Below are positions 43,101-50,893 of a stretch of 64,000 nucleotides of DNA, in pieces. Below the pieces are notes generated by a model. It ran no database searches. It saw only the letters and a program-made list of their open reading frames with translations, and was not told the DNA's origin. The position numbers and the translations under genes were made by a program. The DNA is from UBA11606 sp964504305 (lineage in GTDB: Bacteria; Actinomycetota; Acidimicrobiia; Acidimicrobiales; Aldehydirespiratoraceae). Location of the stretch: the NCBI GenBank assembly GCA_964504305.1, contig CAZDEB010000004.1, positions 197,307 to 261,306 on the forward strand, read 5' to 3'. Every line of letters begins with the position of its first letter. Within the stretch, counting starts at the first letter, position 1.

Positions 43101-44173
43101 GCGACGAAACCAAGCAGGCGGTTTTTGACCGCGTAGAGAAGTTCCGCAGCCGACGGCGCCGCTTCGACGACGAAGTTGTCACCATGGCCCATGGTGCCGG
43201 CGGCAAGTCCAGCGAGGCACTTCTGGATGGTGTGTTCCTCGAGGCTTTCGACGGCACCATGCTCCAAGAACGTGACGACGGCGGTGTGGTGTCAACAGGT
43301 GCAGACGTGTTGGTCATGAGCACCGATTCGTTCGTCATTACACCCTGGCGATTCGCGGGCGGATCGATTGGCAGTCTCGCCGTTCATGGCACCGTGAATG
43401 ATGTTGCGGTGATGGGCGCAGTTCCTCGGTGGATCACGGTCGCGTTCGTGATCGAGGAAGGGTTCCTGGTCGCAGATCTCAGAGAGATCGTTGACGACAT
43501 GGCCGAAGCAGCAAAGGCCGCCGGCGTGACCATTGTTTCTGGCGATACCAAGGTGGTCGAGCGCGGCGCCGCTGACGGTATATACATCACCACTACGGGC
43601 GTTGGGATGCGCGATCAGAGCCTGGTACTCGGCGCCGAGCATGTGCAGGTGGGCGACCAGGTCCTGGTCAGTGGATCGATCGGCGACCACGGCATGTCCA
43701 TAATGCTGGCGCGCGGCGGACTGTCATTCGACGCAGACATCGTGTCCGACAGCGCCGCGCTCCACGGATTGGTAGCTGAGGTGCTTGGCGCCGCACCTGG
43801 AACTCGCTGGTTCCGCGATCCGACCAGAGGTGGGGTCGCCAGCGCACTCAACGAGCTGGTGACCAGCAACGGTCTCACAGTAGAGCTGGACGAAGCAGCG
43901 CTTCCAGTTTCGCCACCGGTGGCGGGGGCGTGTGAGATTCTGGGGCTTGACCCCCTGTATGTTGCCAACGAGGGCAAGGCGATCGCGGTTGTGGCGCCCG
44001 AGTGTGCCGCTGCCGCGCTCGACGCCATGCGCAGCCATCCTTTGGGTCGCGAAGCGGCTGTCATAGGCGAGGTCGTGGACGAGCCGCCTGGGTTGGTTGT
44101 TCTCAGGACTCCTTTCGGAGGTACGCGCATCGTTGATCTCTTGGTAGGCGACCCTCTACCCCGTATCTGTTGA
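43097..44173 (+). CDS. hypE: HypE, carbamoyl dehydratase of hydrogenase maturation
   Basis: A 358-residue HypE. It has MAHGAGGKSSEALLDGVFLE, TDSFVITPWRFAGGSIGSLAVHGTVND and the diagnostic C-terminal PRIC whose Cys carries the carbamoyl and thiocyanate groups before transfer to iron. It is not SelD, which lacks that tail. The GTG overlaps the hypD stop. Confidence 0.93.
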   Translation: MSDETKQAVFDRVEKFRSRRRRFDDEVVTMAHGAGGKSSEALLDGVFLEAFDGTMLQERDDGGVVSTGADVLVMSTDSFVITPWRFAGGSIGSLAVHGTVNDVAVMGAVPRWITVAFVIEEGFLVADLREIVDDMAEAAKAAGVTIVSGDTKVVERGAADGIYITTTGVGMRDQSLVLGAEHVQVGDQVLVSGSIGDHGMSIMLARGGLSFDADIVSDSAALHGLVAEVLGAAPGTRWFRDPTRGGVASALNELVTSNGLTVELDEAALPVSPPVAGACEILGLDPLYVANEGKAIAVVAPECAAAALDAMRSHPLGREAAVIGEVVDEPPGLVVLRTPFGGTRIVDLLVGDPLPRIC

Positions 44174-44230
44174 CTGTGGCCCGATGCTCGCCCTGAGTAC
44201 CAAAATTCGAGCGCTTAGAATGACGGACGC

Positions 44231-45154
44231 ATGAGCTCAACCTCTGGGCCGGGTAGGCCACAACACTTTGCCGCAGGTGGCGCCGGGCGGCGGGGCCGCA
44301 ACCGCGTAGCGCGCTTGCCGCGACGAGCGCGCCTCACTGCCTCGCGTGTCCTTACAGAAACCGGCACCATCCAGCTCGAGTTCCAAATCGTCGACGACGA
44401 TCCGTTCGACTTCGTGCCCGGGCAGTTCGTAGCGATCGACATGAACCATCCTCGATACGGCTACCGCCGGAGCCCGTATTGTTTGTTGGACGGTTCCGAA
44501 CAAGAGCGTACCTTCGAGCTTCTGATCCGACGGGTTGCCGAGGGCCCAGTCTCGCTCTTCCTTGCCGACCTGAATCTCGGCGACATAATCAGCTTCCGCG
44601 GCGCTGCAGGCCACTCGATGATCCCGAGCAAAGACGACACCGAACTGGTGATGCTCGCCACGGGCGTCGGAGTGAGCCCATGTGTGTGCCTGCTTCGATG
44701 GCTGCTGGCATCCCAGAGTAGACACACGATCCGGTTGTTCTGGGGTCTTCGGCTTGTCGAAGACATCTGCATCACACCGGAACTCGATTCGTTGACCGAG
44801 GCGCACCCCGACTTTGAATACGACATCACGTTGTCGCAGCCGACGGATAGATGGACCGGGCTCCGTGGTCGGGTAACCGAGTCTGTGCCGCCCCTGCTCC
44901 ACACTGTCTCCGACAAGCACTTCTACCTCGTGAGCAATGGAGAAATGATTGCCGAGATGAGCGAGGCTCTTCAGAATCTGGGGGTTAGCCGCGAACGCAT
45001 CTATGAAGAATCCTTTTTCAACCACCGCTACCGACCTGACCGCGAAGCAGTCGCCGCCGTTGAGGCCAGATTCGTTGCCGCTGATCTCGAGCGACCCATC
45101 GAACGCCTAGCACGCGAACTTGCCCGATTCCCCAGCTCATGGCGCGGATCTTGA
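44231..45154 (+). CDS. FAD/NAD(P)-binding oxidoreductase (ferredoxin-reductase family)
   Basis: A 307-residue FNR-type reductase. FVPGQFVAIDMNHP and YRRSPYCLLDG form the FAD site (R-x-Y-S-like), and MLATGVGVSPCVCLLRWLL is the NAD(P)-binding glycine motif. It has no 2Fe-2S domain and no C-terminal Cys cluster as in the diaphorase subunit of group 3b hydrogenases. It starts with a basic, low-complexity leader. It follows hypE by 57 bp and may link pyridine nucleotides to the matured enzyme or to an FeS protein (inference). Confidence 0.75.
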   Translation: MSSTSGPGRPQHFAAGGAGRRGRNRVARLPRRARLTASRVLTETGTIQLEFQIVDDDPFDFVPGQFVAIDMNHPRYGYRRSPYCLLDGSEQERTFELLIRRVAEGPVSLFLADLNLGDIISFRGAAGHSMIPSKDDTELVMLATGVGVSPCVCLLRWLLASQSRHTIRLFWGLRLVEDICITPELDSLTEAHPDFEYDITLSQPTDRWTGLRGRVTESVPPLLHTVSDKHFYLVSNGEMIAEMSEALQNLGVSRERIYEESFFNHRYRPDREAVAAVEARFVAADLERPIERLARELARFPSSWRGS

Positions 45155-45247
45155 AATGGCTCACAAGGAACTTCATCAGAGTTCGCTGTCAAGTCATCAC
45201 CCAGTTGTACACCTTCTAGTTGAAACGGAAGGTCGAGCGCGAGGGCC

Positions 45248-45697
45248 TCAAACTGTTGCTGGAGCTGCCGTGATCGTTTTGAGGGCTCGGTGGACGTCGG
45301 CGAGGCAGCACTTTTCGCTGGGGTTGAGGTGTTCGCAAGCGCAGAACCCTTGGGCCACGGCGGTTTTGATGGCCACCTTGATCGAGCTGACGCCGTCGTT
45401 GGCGGCGAGGTCGGCGGCGAGGTCGTCGGGCGTGTGGGAGAAGCAGAAACACACGGGAGTCGGCTTGTCGAGGGCCTTGTGGGCTACCTGGGTTCTCAAC
45501 TCGTCGGCGTTGACGATGTCCACGCCAAGGTAGTAGATGATGGGGCAGTCCAATGTCGCGCAATGCTGCCAGCTGCCGTCGGTGACGTCCTGACGGTGGG
45601 GTTGCACCGGTTCATGCCCGATGACAGGGCCGGTTGCGCCGCATTGGGGGCAGGGTTGGACATCGGCGTCGAGGTCGGTGCTACAGCAGCTACTCAT
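45248..45697 (-). CDS. CopZ-like Cys-rich protein of the mer operon
   Basis: A 149-residue Cys-rich protein. The N-terminus has CCSTDLDADVQPCPQCGATG, the centre TLDCPIIYYLGVD, and the C-terminus VCFCFSHTPDD, FCACEHLNPSEKCCLADVHR. This resembles iron-sulfur CopZ-like and bfd-type proteins that deliver or buffer metals. It is the last gene of the minus-strand mer-type operon, 15 bp after the reductase. Confidence 0.75.
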   Translation of the reverse strand: MSSCCSTDLDADVQPCPQCGATGPVIGHEPVQPHRQDVTDGSWQHCATLDCPIIYYLGVDIVNADELRTQVAHKALDKPTPVCFCFSHTPDDLAADLAANDGVSSIKVAIKTAVAQGFCACEHLNPSEKCCLADVHRALKTITAAPATV

Positions 45698-45712
45698 GAT
45701 CGTTCCTTCGGG

Positions 45713-47086
45713 TTACTCGCTGGAGGGTCGGTGGACGCCTCCGGCGGCGGAGTTGATGCCTTCGGAGAGGGTGGGGTGGATGTGAATCATGGCGCCGATG
45801 TCGGAATAGGTGGCGCCGGTGACCATGGCCAGGGCGGCTTCGTGTACAAGGTCGCCGCCGTGGGGGCCGGCGATGTGACAGCCGAGGATCTTGTCGGTCG
45901 CATGGTCGACGACGAACTTGATGAGGCCGATGGTCTTGTCCATCGCCCGGGCCTTGGCGACCCCGTCGAATCTCTGGGTGCCGATGGCGACGTCGTAGCC
46001 CGCGTCGCGGGCTTGTTGTTCGGTGAGTCCGACCGCGCCGACTTCGGGGTCAACGAACACGGCGTGAGGTACGACGCGGTCGGCGACTGTGCGGTCGCCG
46101 TCTCGGTAGGTGTTGCGGTAGACGGTGTCGGCGTCGTCGCGGGCGGTGTGGGTGAACATGGCCCCACCGCGTAGGTCGCCGAGCACCCAGACGTCTTCGC
46201 CGGTCGAGCGCAGTTGCTCGTCGACGCTTAAGAATCCGTGGTCGTCGGGTTCGATGCCGAGATGCTCGAGACCGAGTTGGTCACTGTTTGGTACCCGGCC
46301 GGTGGCGATCAGCAGATGAGTGCCGGTGATGTCCCCTTGTACGCCTGTGCAGCCGATGTGGATGTTGCCGCCGGTCCCGGTGACGTGCGTGCACGAGGTG
46401 TTGGTGATCACGTTGATGCCGTCGGCTTCGAATCCCTGCTGCACCACCGTCGAGATGTCGATGTCCTCCGATGGGATCAGTCGCTCGCCGCGCTGGACGA
46501 TGGTCACTTGGGAGCCGAATCGTCGAAACATCTGGGCGAACTCGGAGCCGATGAAACCGCCACCGACGACGATGAGATGTTCGGGGAGTTCGCGAAGGTC
46601 GAGAATGGTCCGAGACGTCAGGTAGGGGACCGCATCGAGTCCGTCGATGCCGCCGGTGGCGTCTCGGGTTCCGGTGTTCAAGAAGATCTTGTCCGCCGTG
46701 ACCGTCGTGGCGTTGACTTCGAGAGTGTGGTTGGCGACGAATCGGGCAGTGCCCTCGATGAAGTCAAGACCGTTCCGATTCTCTACAGCCCGGTATGAGC
46801 CCTTGCGGATCGAAGCGACAACGTCGTCCTTGCGGTCCACGATCGCACCCAAGTCGACGGTCGGCGATGACACGTGAACACCGAAGTTGGCTGCAGTGCG
46901 TGCCGATTGAGCGACATCGGCTGACGCGATCATGGTCTTGGTCGGAATACATCCCCGGTTCAGACACGTCCCGCCGAGGAGGTCCCTCTCGATGAGCGCG
47001 ACGCTGCCGTGTTTGGCGGCGCGCAGCGCCAAGGGAAGCCCGGACATGCCACCGCCGATGACAATGGCGTCAAAGTGTTCGGTCAT
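45713..47086 (-). CDS. MerA-like pyridine nucleotide-disulfide oxidoreductase
   Basis: A 457-residue flavoprotein of the dihydrolipoamide dehydrogenase/mercuric reductase family. FAD motif: AIVIGGGMSGLPLALRA; redox disulfide: GGTCLNRGCIPTKTM; second Rossmann: HLIVVGGGFIGSEFA; dimer interface ends IHIHPTLSEGI. It lacks the N-terminal metal-binding domain and the C-terminal vicinal Cys pair of classic MerA, so it might reduce mycothiol disulfide or another disulfide instead. The operon context with MerR and a MerT-like protein supports mercury detoxification. The start ATG 47086 overlaps the upstream gene by 17 bp. Confidence 0.75.
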   Translation of the reverse strand: MTEHFDAIVIGGGMSGLPLALRAAKHGSVALIERDLLGGTCLNRGCIPTKTMIASADVAQSARTAANFGVHVSSPTVDLGAIVDRKDDVVASIRKGSYRAVENRNGLDFIEGTARFVANHTLEVNATTVTADKIFLNTGTRDATGGIDGLDAVPYLTSRTILDLRELPEHLIVVGGGFIGSEFAQMFRRFGSQVTIVQRGERLIPSEDIDISTVVQQGFEADGINVITNTSCTHVTGTGGNIHIGCTGVQGDITGTHLLIATGRVPNSDQLGLEHLGIEPDDHGFLSVDEQLRSTGEDVWVLGDLRGGAMFTHTARDDADTVYRNTYRDGDRTVADRVVPHAVFVDPEVGAVGLTEQQARDAGYDVAIGTQRFDGVAKARAMDKTIGLIKFVVDHATDKILGCHIAGPHGGDLVHEAALAMVTGATYSDIGAMIHIHPTLSEGINSAAGGVHRPSSE

Positions 47087-47336
47087 CGACGCCTGCCTCG
47101 AACTCGGTGACTTCGGCTGAAGCCGGTACGTCGCACGAGTCGGCGTTTTGACGCCAACGCCACACACCAGCCATCGCGGTGACAGCGCCCGCGGCGATGA
47201 CGAGCCAGCTCCCGAGACCGATGCCGGCTACAGCCCCAAGCGCGCCTGCCGACAACAGCAGCGGGATGCCACAACAGACGCCCATCCCCGCGGCCAATAG
47301 CCCGAACAGACCCGCCGATGACTCTCGTTCACCCAC
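47070..47336 (-). CDS. Small membrane protein with MerT/MerF-like Cys pair
   Basis: An 88-residue protein with two membrane helices: GLFGLLAAGMGVCCGIPLLL, holding a vicinal Cys pair, and SWLVIAAGAVTAMAGVW. MerT and MerF mercury transporters have such a pair in the first helix. The GTG start at 47336 overlaps the thioredoxin-like gene. It likely brings Hg(II) across the membrane. Confidence 0.65.
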   Translation of the reverse strand: MGERESSAGLFGLLAAGMGVCCGIPLLLSAGALGAVAGIGLGSWLVIAAGAVTAMAGVWRWRQNADSCDVPASAEVTEFEAGVDDRTL

Positions 47337-47628
47337 CGGTCAGCACGTCCCGAAGCTGGCCCAGGGTCGGGGAACCGGCCGGTCCGTCGGGTGTCTGATA
47401 GACGCGGCATGACAGGCCGACCGGATCATCAGGATCCGCGAACGCGTCCTGGCCGTCGATCAGCACGCTTGGCGATCCTCTGAACCGGTAACGTTCGGCG
47501 TCTTCGGTGGTGGTCACCTCGACCCGCGAGATCTCGAGGCCGCCGATCTCGCCGGTGAGCGTCTCAAGGTGCGCGTCGGTCACCTTCCAGTTCGGGCAGT
47601 CATCGAAATACAGCAACGTCACATCCAT
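47329..47628 (-). CDS. Thioredoxin-like small protein of the mer operon
   Basis: A 99-residue protein beginning with VTLLYFDDCPNWKVTDAHLE, a single Cys in a C-P-N-W thioredoxin-like position, then YRFRGSPSVLIDGQDAF and CRVYQT. Such proteins often lie next to MerR regulators and alkylmercury lyases. It is the first gene after the divergent promoter region and may carry thiol-bound mercury. Confidence 0.7.
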   Translation of the reverse strand: MDVTLLYFDDCPNWKVTDAHLETLTGEIGGLEISRVEVTTTEDAERYRFRGSPSVLIDGQDAFADPDDPVGLSCRVYQTPDGPAGSPTLGQLRDVLTGG

Positions 47629-47636
47629 TCCCCCAC

Positions 47637-47677
47637 CCTAAAGGTTGATCCGTAGGGGAATGTCAAGGGCTAGACTC
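47637..47677. promoter_or_regulatory. Divergent MerR-type promoter region
   Basis: On the minus strand TTGACA (47662-47667) is followed by a 19-bp spacer and TTTAGG; on the plus strand TTGATC (47646-47651) is followed by 20 bp and TAGACT (47672-47677), 5 bp before the merR ATG. Long 19-20 bp spacers are characteristic of MerR-controlled promoters. The plus-strand message would be nearly leaderless. Confidence 0.45.
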
Positions 47678-47682
47678 GGATC

Positions 47683-48096
47683 ATGTTGATCGGTGAATTG
47701 GCTGACGCTGTGGGGTTACCGACTCGGACAGTGCGTTTCTATGAACGTCGGGGCCTGCTCCCACAGCCCCAACGGGCCCCCAACGGCTACCGGGTGTACG
47801 ACGACGCGGCCCTGAGTCGGTTGCGGTTCATTCGCTCCACCCAAGCCGCAGGTCTCACGTTGGCCGAGATTCGCAGCATCATCGAGATCCGCGACAGCGG
47901 CGCCGCGCCATGCACCCACGTCGACACCCTCCTCGATGCCAAGCTCAGCGAGGTCCGCCAGCGCCGCCAACAACTCGCTGCCCTCGAACACGAACTGGAA
48001 CAGCTCGTCGAACGCAGCGGACAACTCGACCCGGCCGACTGCACTGAAGGCGACATCTGTCACATTCTCAAGACCGACACCGCCGCTGCGAACTGA
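47683..48096 (+). CDS. merR: MerR-family metal-responsive regulator 1
   Basis: A 137-residue MerR regulator: GELADAVGLPTRTVRFYERR and GLTLAEIRSIIEIRDSG, a dimerising helix, and metal-type Cys residues at about 83 (APCTHVD) and near the C-terminus (DCTEGDICHIL), as in Hg/Zn/Cu sensors. It is divergent from the reductase operon, with the shared promoter region between. Confidence 0.85.
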   Translation: MLIGELADAVGLPTRTVRFYERRGLLPQPQRAPNGYRVYDDAALSRLRFIRSTQAAGLTLAEIRSIIEIRDSGAAPCTHVDTLLDAKLSEVRQRRQQLAALEHELEQLVERSGQLDPADCTEGDICHILKTDTAAAN

Positions 48097-48382
48097 CCTG
48101 ATGGAGCCCCTGGGGTTCCCGGTGGCGGCTGGTCTTCGAGCTCACTGATCGCCACGACACCCGGCGCACTCTTGCCGACCCGTTTGGGAGTTCCGGCGGT
48201 CAAGTCCGCGAGTCTGCCAGCCGCGGTTCGATGAGCTGGCCCTGGTGTTTGGCGACCACGACAAGCATGGCTTGCTGCCAGGCCAGGAGACCGACGAACA
48301 GGACACCGATTGGGCCTTGACCTTCTTCTTGGGAGAAGCCCCATGATTGTTGGTCATGACGTGTAGGTACTTGGGCTGACTG

Positions 48383-48763
48383 ATGAAACGAGACGCCGTG
48401 ACCTCGACTGGCCAAGTCGTGGTTCGTGAGCGAGTGCCGGCGATCCTGAGCGCGCTCGCGTTCGGCGTTCCGACTTTCGGCGGGGCCTGCGCAGGATGTC
48501 TTGGAGTAGCGGTGGGTGCCGCGGCGATTGCTCCGCTGTCGGGCCTGGGCGGTGCGTGGCAGTTGTTGGTCGTCATGTCGGTCTCGGCTACCGTCACCGC
48601 GGTTTCGGTGACGGCTGAATCCGTGGCGTTGTTGAGGAGAGCGGCGGCGATCGTGCGGGCGGCGGTCTCGGCCGCGCTGATTTATGTCGGGGTGATGGCC
48701 ATCGTGGCTGTCGTCTCCGCCCTCACCAGCGCCGGAACGAGCGGAGGCCCGGTGTTGCCATGA
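48383..48763 (+). CDS. Small membrane protein with a CxxC motif
   Basis: A 126-residue protein with three likely membrane helices. The first contains FGGACAGCLGVAVGAAA, a Cys-x-x-Cys pair within a hydrophobic stretch that could bind metal. Context suggests a mercury or copper transporter (inference); no family is recognised. The 286 bp before it have no recognisable gene. Confidence 0.55.
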   Translation: MKRDAVTSTGQVVVRERVPAILSALAFGVPTFGGACAGCLGVAVGAAAIAPLSGLGGAWQLLVVMSVSATVTAVSVTAESVALLRRAAAIVRAAVSAALIYVGVMAIVAVVSALTSAGTSGGPVLP

Positions 48764-48801
48764 CAATCTCGGATGCGCTCATCCCTCGATCGTGGCGACA
48801 G

Positions 48802-49674
48802 CTACTCGGTTGAGTCGTCGGTCGCTGTTCTAGTGCTGCGGGCGCCAACGAGCGCCCAGCCGCTGGCGCCGATCGCGAGTACGCCGAGGAGCGCGATGGT
48901 GTTGCGGTTGTTGGCGATCGCCCGGGTGAACCAGATTGATTGGCCTTCGAGAAAGCGGATCGGGCCGTAGCCGGTGGTGGTGGAGACGTCGGTGGTGAGG
49001 GTCCAACCCCAGTAGTAGACAATGAATCCGCCGGAGGCGATCAGCAGCAGCGCTGCGAGCCCGTTGACGTGTCGCGACACCTGCCGTAGCCGGCTGAGCA
49101 TCGAGTGTTTGGCCACGGCGAGCGAGAGAGTGGCGACAGCAAGAACCAGCGTCATACCCAGCACGTACGCGCCAAGCGCGGCGAGCCCTGATAGCCACGA
49201 GGATCGAGTGGCGGTGCCTGCGACGATGCTCAAGAAGACCGGAAGGGTGCATGACAGCGATGCGATCCCATAGGTCATGCCGAAGCCCATCATCGAGCGG
49301 TAGCCGCGATCGCTGGGGGCGCCGGTGTGTGGCTGGGGAACCCGCCATTTCGGCTGCCACCCGATGAGCATCGCGACGCCAAGGATCAGAACACCGGCAC
49401 CGATAAGCAAAGCGGCCCATGGCACATAGTCGATGAAGATCCGGACCCCGGCCTGGAACAGGGTCCCAATCACCGCGAATACCACCGTGAATCCGGCGGC
49501 CACCGCGGCGATCACGCCCAACGCCCTCCTGAGGCGCTGGGCAAGATCGAGATCGCGGTCGCTGTCGTCGCTGACGAACCAGGCCAGATATGCAGGCAAC
49601 ATGGCGAACCCGCACGGGTTGACCGTCGACACCATTCCTGCCGTCAGGGCCAAGGCCAGCGGCGCGTCGATCAC
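48802..49674 (-). CDS. ccdA: CcdA-family thiol-disulfide transporter
   Basis: A 290-residue membrane protein with about eight helices. It has the two redox Cys sites of CcdA: STVNPCGFAMLPAYLAWF in the first helix and ASLSCTLPVFLSIVAG in the fourth. It passes electrons from cytoplasmic thioredoxin to an exported thioredoxin. It overlaps the TlpA-like gene by four bases. It provides a comparison for the selenocysteine paralogue at 50894. Confidence 0.88.
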   Translation of the reverse strand: MIDAPLALALTAGMVSTVNPCGFAMLPAYLAWFVSDDSDRDLDLAQRLRRALGVIAAVAAGFTVVFAVIGTLFQAGVRIFIDYVPWAALLIGAGVLILGVAMLIGWQPKWRVPQPHTGAPSDRGYRSMMGFGMTYGIASLSCTLPVFLSIVAGTATRSSWLSGLAALGAYVLGMTLVLAVATLSLAVAKHSMLSRLRQVSRHVNGLAALLLIASGGFIVYYWGWTLTTDVSTTTGYGPIRFLEGQSIWFTRAIANNRNTIALLGVLAIGASGWALVGARSTRTATDDSTE

Positions 49675-50222
49675 AGCAGCAGCTCGTCAATGAGGTCGGT
49701 CAACGCCGGGCCGCTCAGCTGGCCACTCCAGGCCCGGGCGACCTTGCCGTCAGCATCGATGAACACAGTCGTCGGCATTCCAAGCGCTTCGAACGCGGTG
49801 AACAGCGAACCATCTGGGTCACGGGCAACGTCATAGGTGATCCCGGTCTGCTCGATCACCGCGAGGCCCGCCTCGGGAGGATCCGACAGGTTCAGCCCCA
49901 CGAATGTCACCTGGCCTGCGACGTTCTGGGCGACGGCTTCGAACTCGGGCAGCTCTGCCAGACACGGCGTGCACCACGAAGCGAAGAAGTTCACCACGAG
50001 AGGCTCACCGAGGTATCGGTCCAGGGTGCCGGTAGACCCATCGAAGTTCACATACTGCACGCCGAGAGCCGGATCAGGCCCTACTGCATCGCCGCCGTCT
50101 TCATCGCCGTTTGCCAGTATCAGCAGCGCTGCGACACCGACGACGACAACGGCAACTCCCGCCCCCAGCCAGCGTTGGCGCTTGGCTGCACGTCGGTGCG
50201 TTGTTGGCTGTCTGCGTGCCAT
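49671..50222 (-). CDS. TlpA/ResA-like membrane-anchored thioredoxin
   Basis: A 183-residue protein with an N-terminal membrane anchor (LGAGVAVVVVGVAALLIL) and a thioredoxin fold with FFASWCTPCLAELPEFEAV and the cis-Pro loop LGMPTTVFIDADG. It likely receives electrons from the adjacent CcdA to keep extracytoplasmic thiols reduced. Confidence 0.88.
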   Translation of the reverse strand: MARRQPTTHRRAAKRQRWLGAGVAVVVVGVAALLILANGDEDGGDAVGPDPALGVQYVNFDGSTGTLDRYLGEPLVVNFFASWCTPCLAELPEFEAVAQNVAGQVTFVGLNLSDPPEAGLAVIEQTGITYDVARDPDGSLFTAFEALGMPTTVFIDADGKVARAWSGQLSGPALTDLIDELLL

Positions 50223-50396
50223 GGGTTACGCCTCCAGCATCGGGCGAAGTCTTTTCACGATCGAGGAACGCCATCGAGGCGCGGCGGCCTTTCGATCTCT
50301 CGCAGGGAAGCGTAAAGCCTCTCCCATAGGAGAAGGTCAAGAGCGCCAGGCCAGATCGCAGGCCGCGAACAGGCGCCGCACGGCTCTCAGGTTGCG

Positions 50397-50807
50397 CTAT
50401 GTCGAGGCTGGTCGGGGGGATTCGAGAATATGGCAGTGCGTGGCGGTGGTGCTGGTGTGTGGGGCAGCAGCGGCGACGGCTGCGAGTTGGTGTAGGTCGG
50501 TCTGCATGGCTTGTAGGTCGTTGATGCGTTCTTGGAGGTCGGCGGCGTGTTTCGCGATGAGCTGGCGCACGTGATCACAAGGCGTGTGGCCGTTGTCGCG
50601 CAGTTCCAGAATCTCGCCGATCTCGCCGAGGGTGAACCCCACGGTCTGGGCGGTTCGGATGAACCTGAGCCTTTCCAGCGCTCGTTGGTCGTAGTCGCGA
50701 TACCCGGACGCGGTCCGTGTCGGCGCCGCGAGGAGCCCGACTTTTTCGTAGTAGCGGACGGCTTCGGTGGTGATTTCGACGTCGTCGGCCAGTTGCCCGA
50801 TTCGCAT
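50397..50807 (-). CDS. MerR-family metal-responsive regulator 2
   Basis: A 136-residue MerR regulator: MRIGQLADDVEITTEAVRYY, VGFTLGEIGEILELRDNG and metal-type Cys in TPCDHV and THCHILE. It is divergent from the Sec-containing CcdA gene and the palindromic promoter at 50825 is its likely binding site. Confidence 0.85.
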   Translation of the reverse strand: MRIGQLADDVEITTEAVRYYEKVGLLAAPTRTASGYRDYDQRALERLRFIRTAQTVGFTLGEIGEILELRDNGHTPCDHVRQLIAKHAADLQERINDLQAMQTDLHQLAAVAAAAPHTSTTATHCHILESPRPAST

Positions 50808-50824
50808 GAATCCGATGATACCAC

Positions 50825-50856
50825 TTGACCCTGAAGCCGAGTTCAGGGTCTATGTT
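50825..50856 (+). promoter_or_regulatory. MerR-type promoter with palindromic operator
   Basis: TTGACC (50825-50830) and TATGTT (50851-50856) are separated by 20 bp, which contain a perfect dyad: ACCCTGAA and TTCAGGGT, with a 6-bp centre. This is the textbook MerR arrangement. It would drive the Sec-CcdA and merB genes in response to metal. Confidence 0.75.
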
Positions 50857-50893
50857 CAGTTGCGTAGGCAACGTCTGGAGGAGTCGGACCGCT

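Noticed and set aside
43097..44173. Reading the HypE-like protein as SelD (selenophosphate synthetase)
   Set aside because: The C-terminal PRIC and overall motifs are those of HypE; SelD lacks this tail and has a different N-terminal Cys/Sec motif.
48097..48382. Possible gene between merR and the small membrane protein
   Set aside because: Both strands have open frames but none with a good start, ribosome site or recognisable motif.
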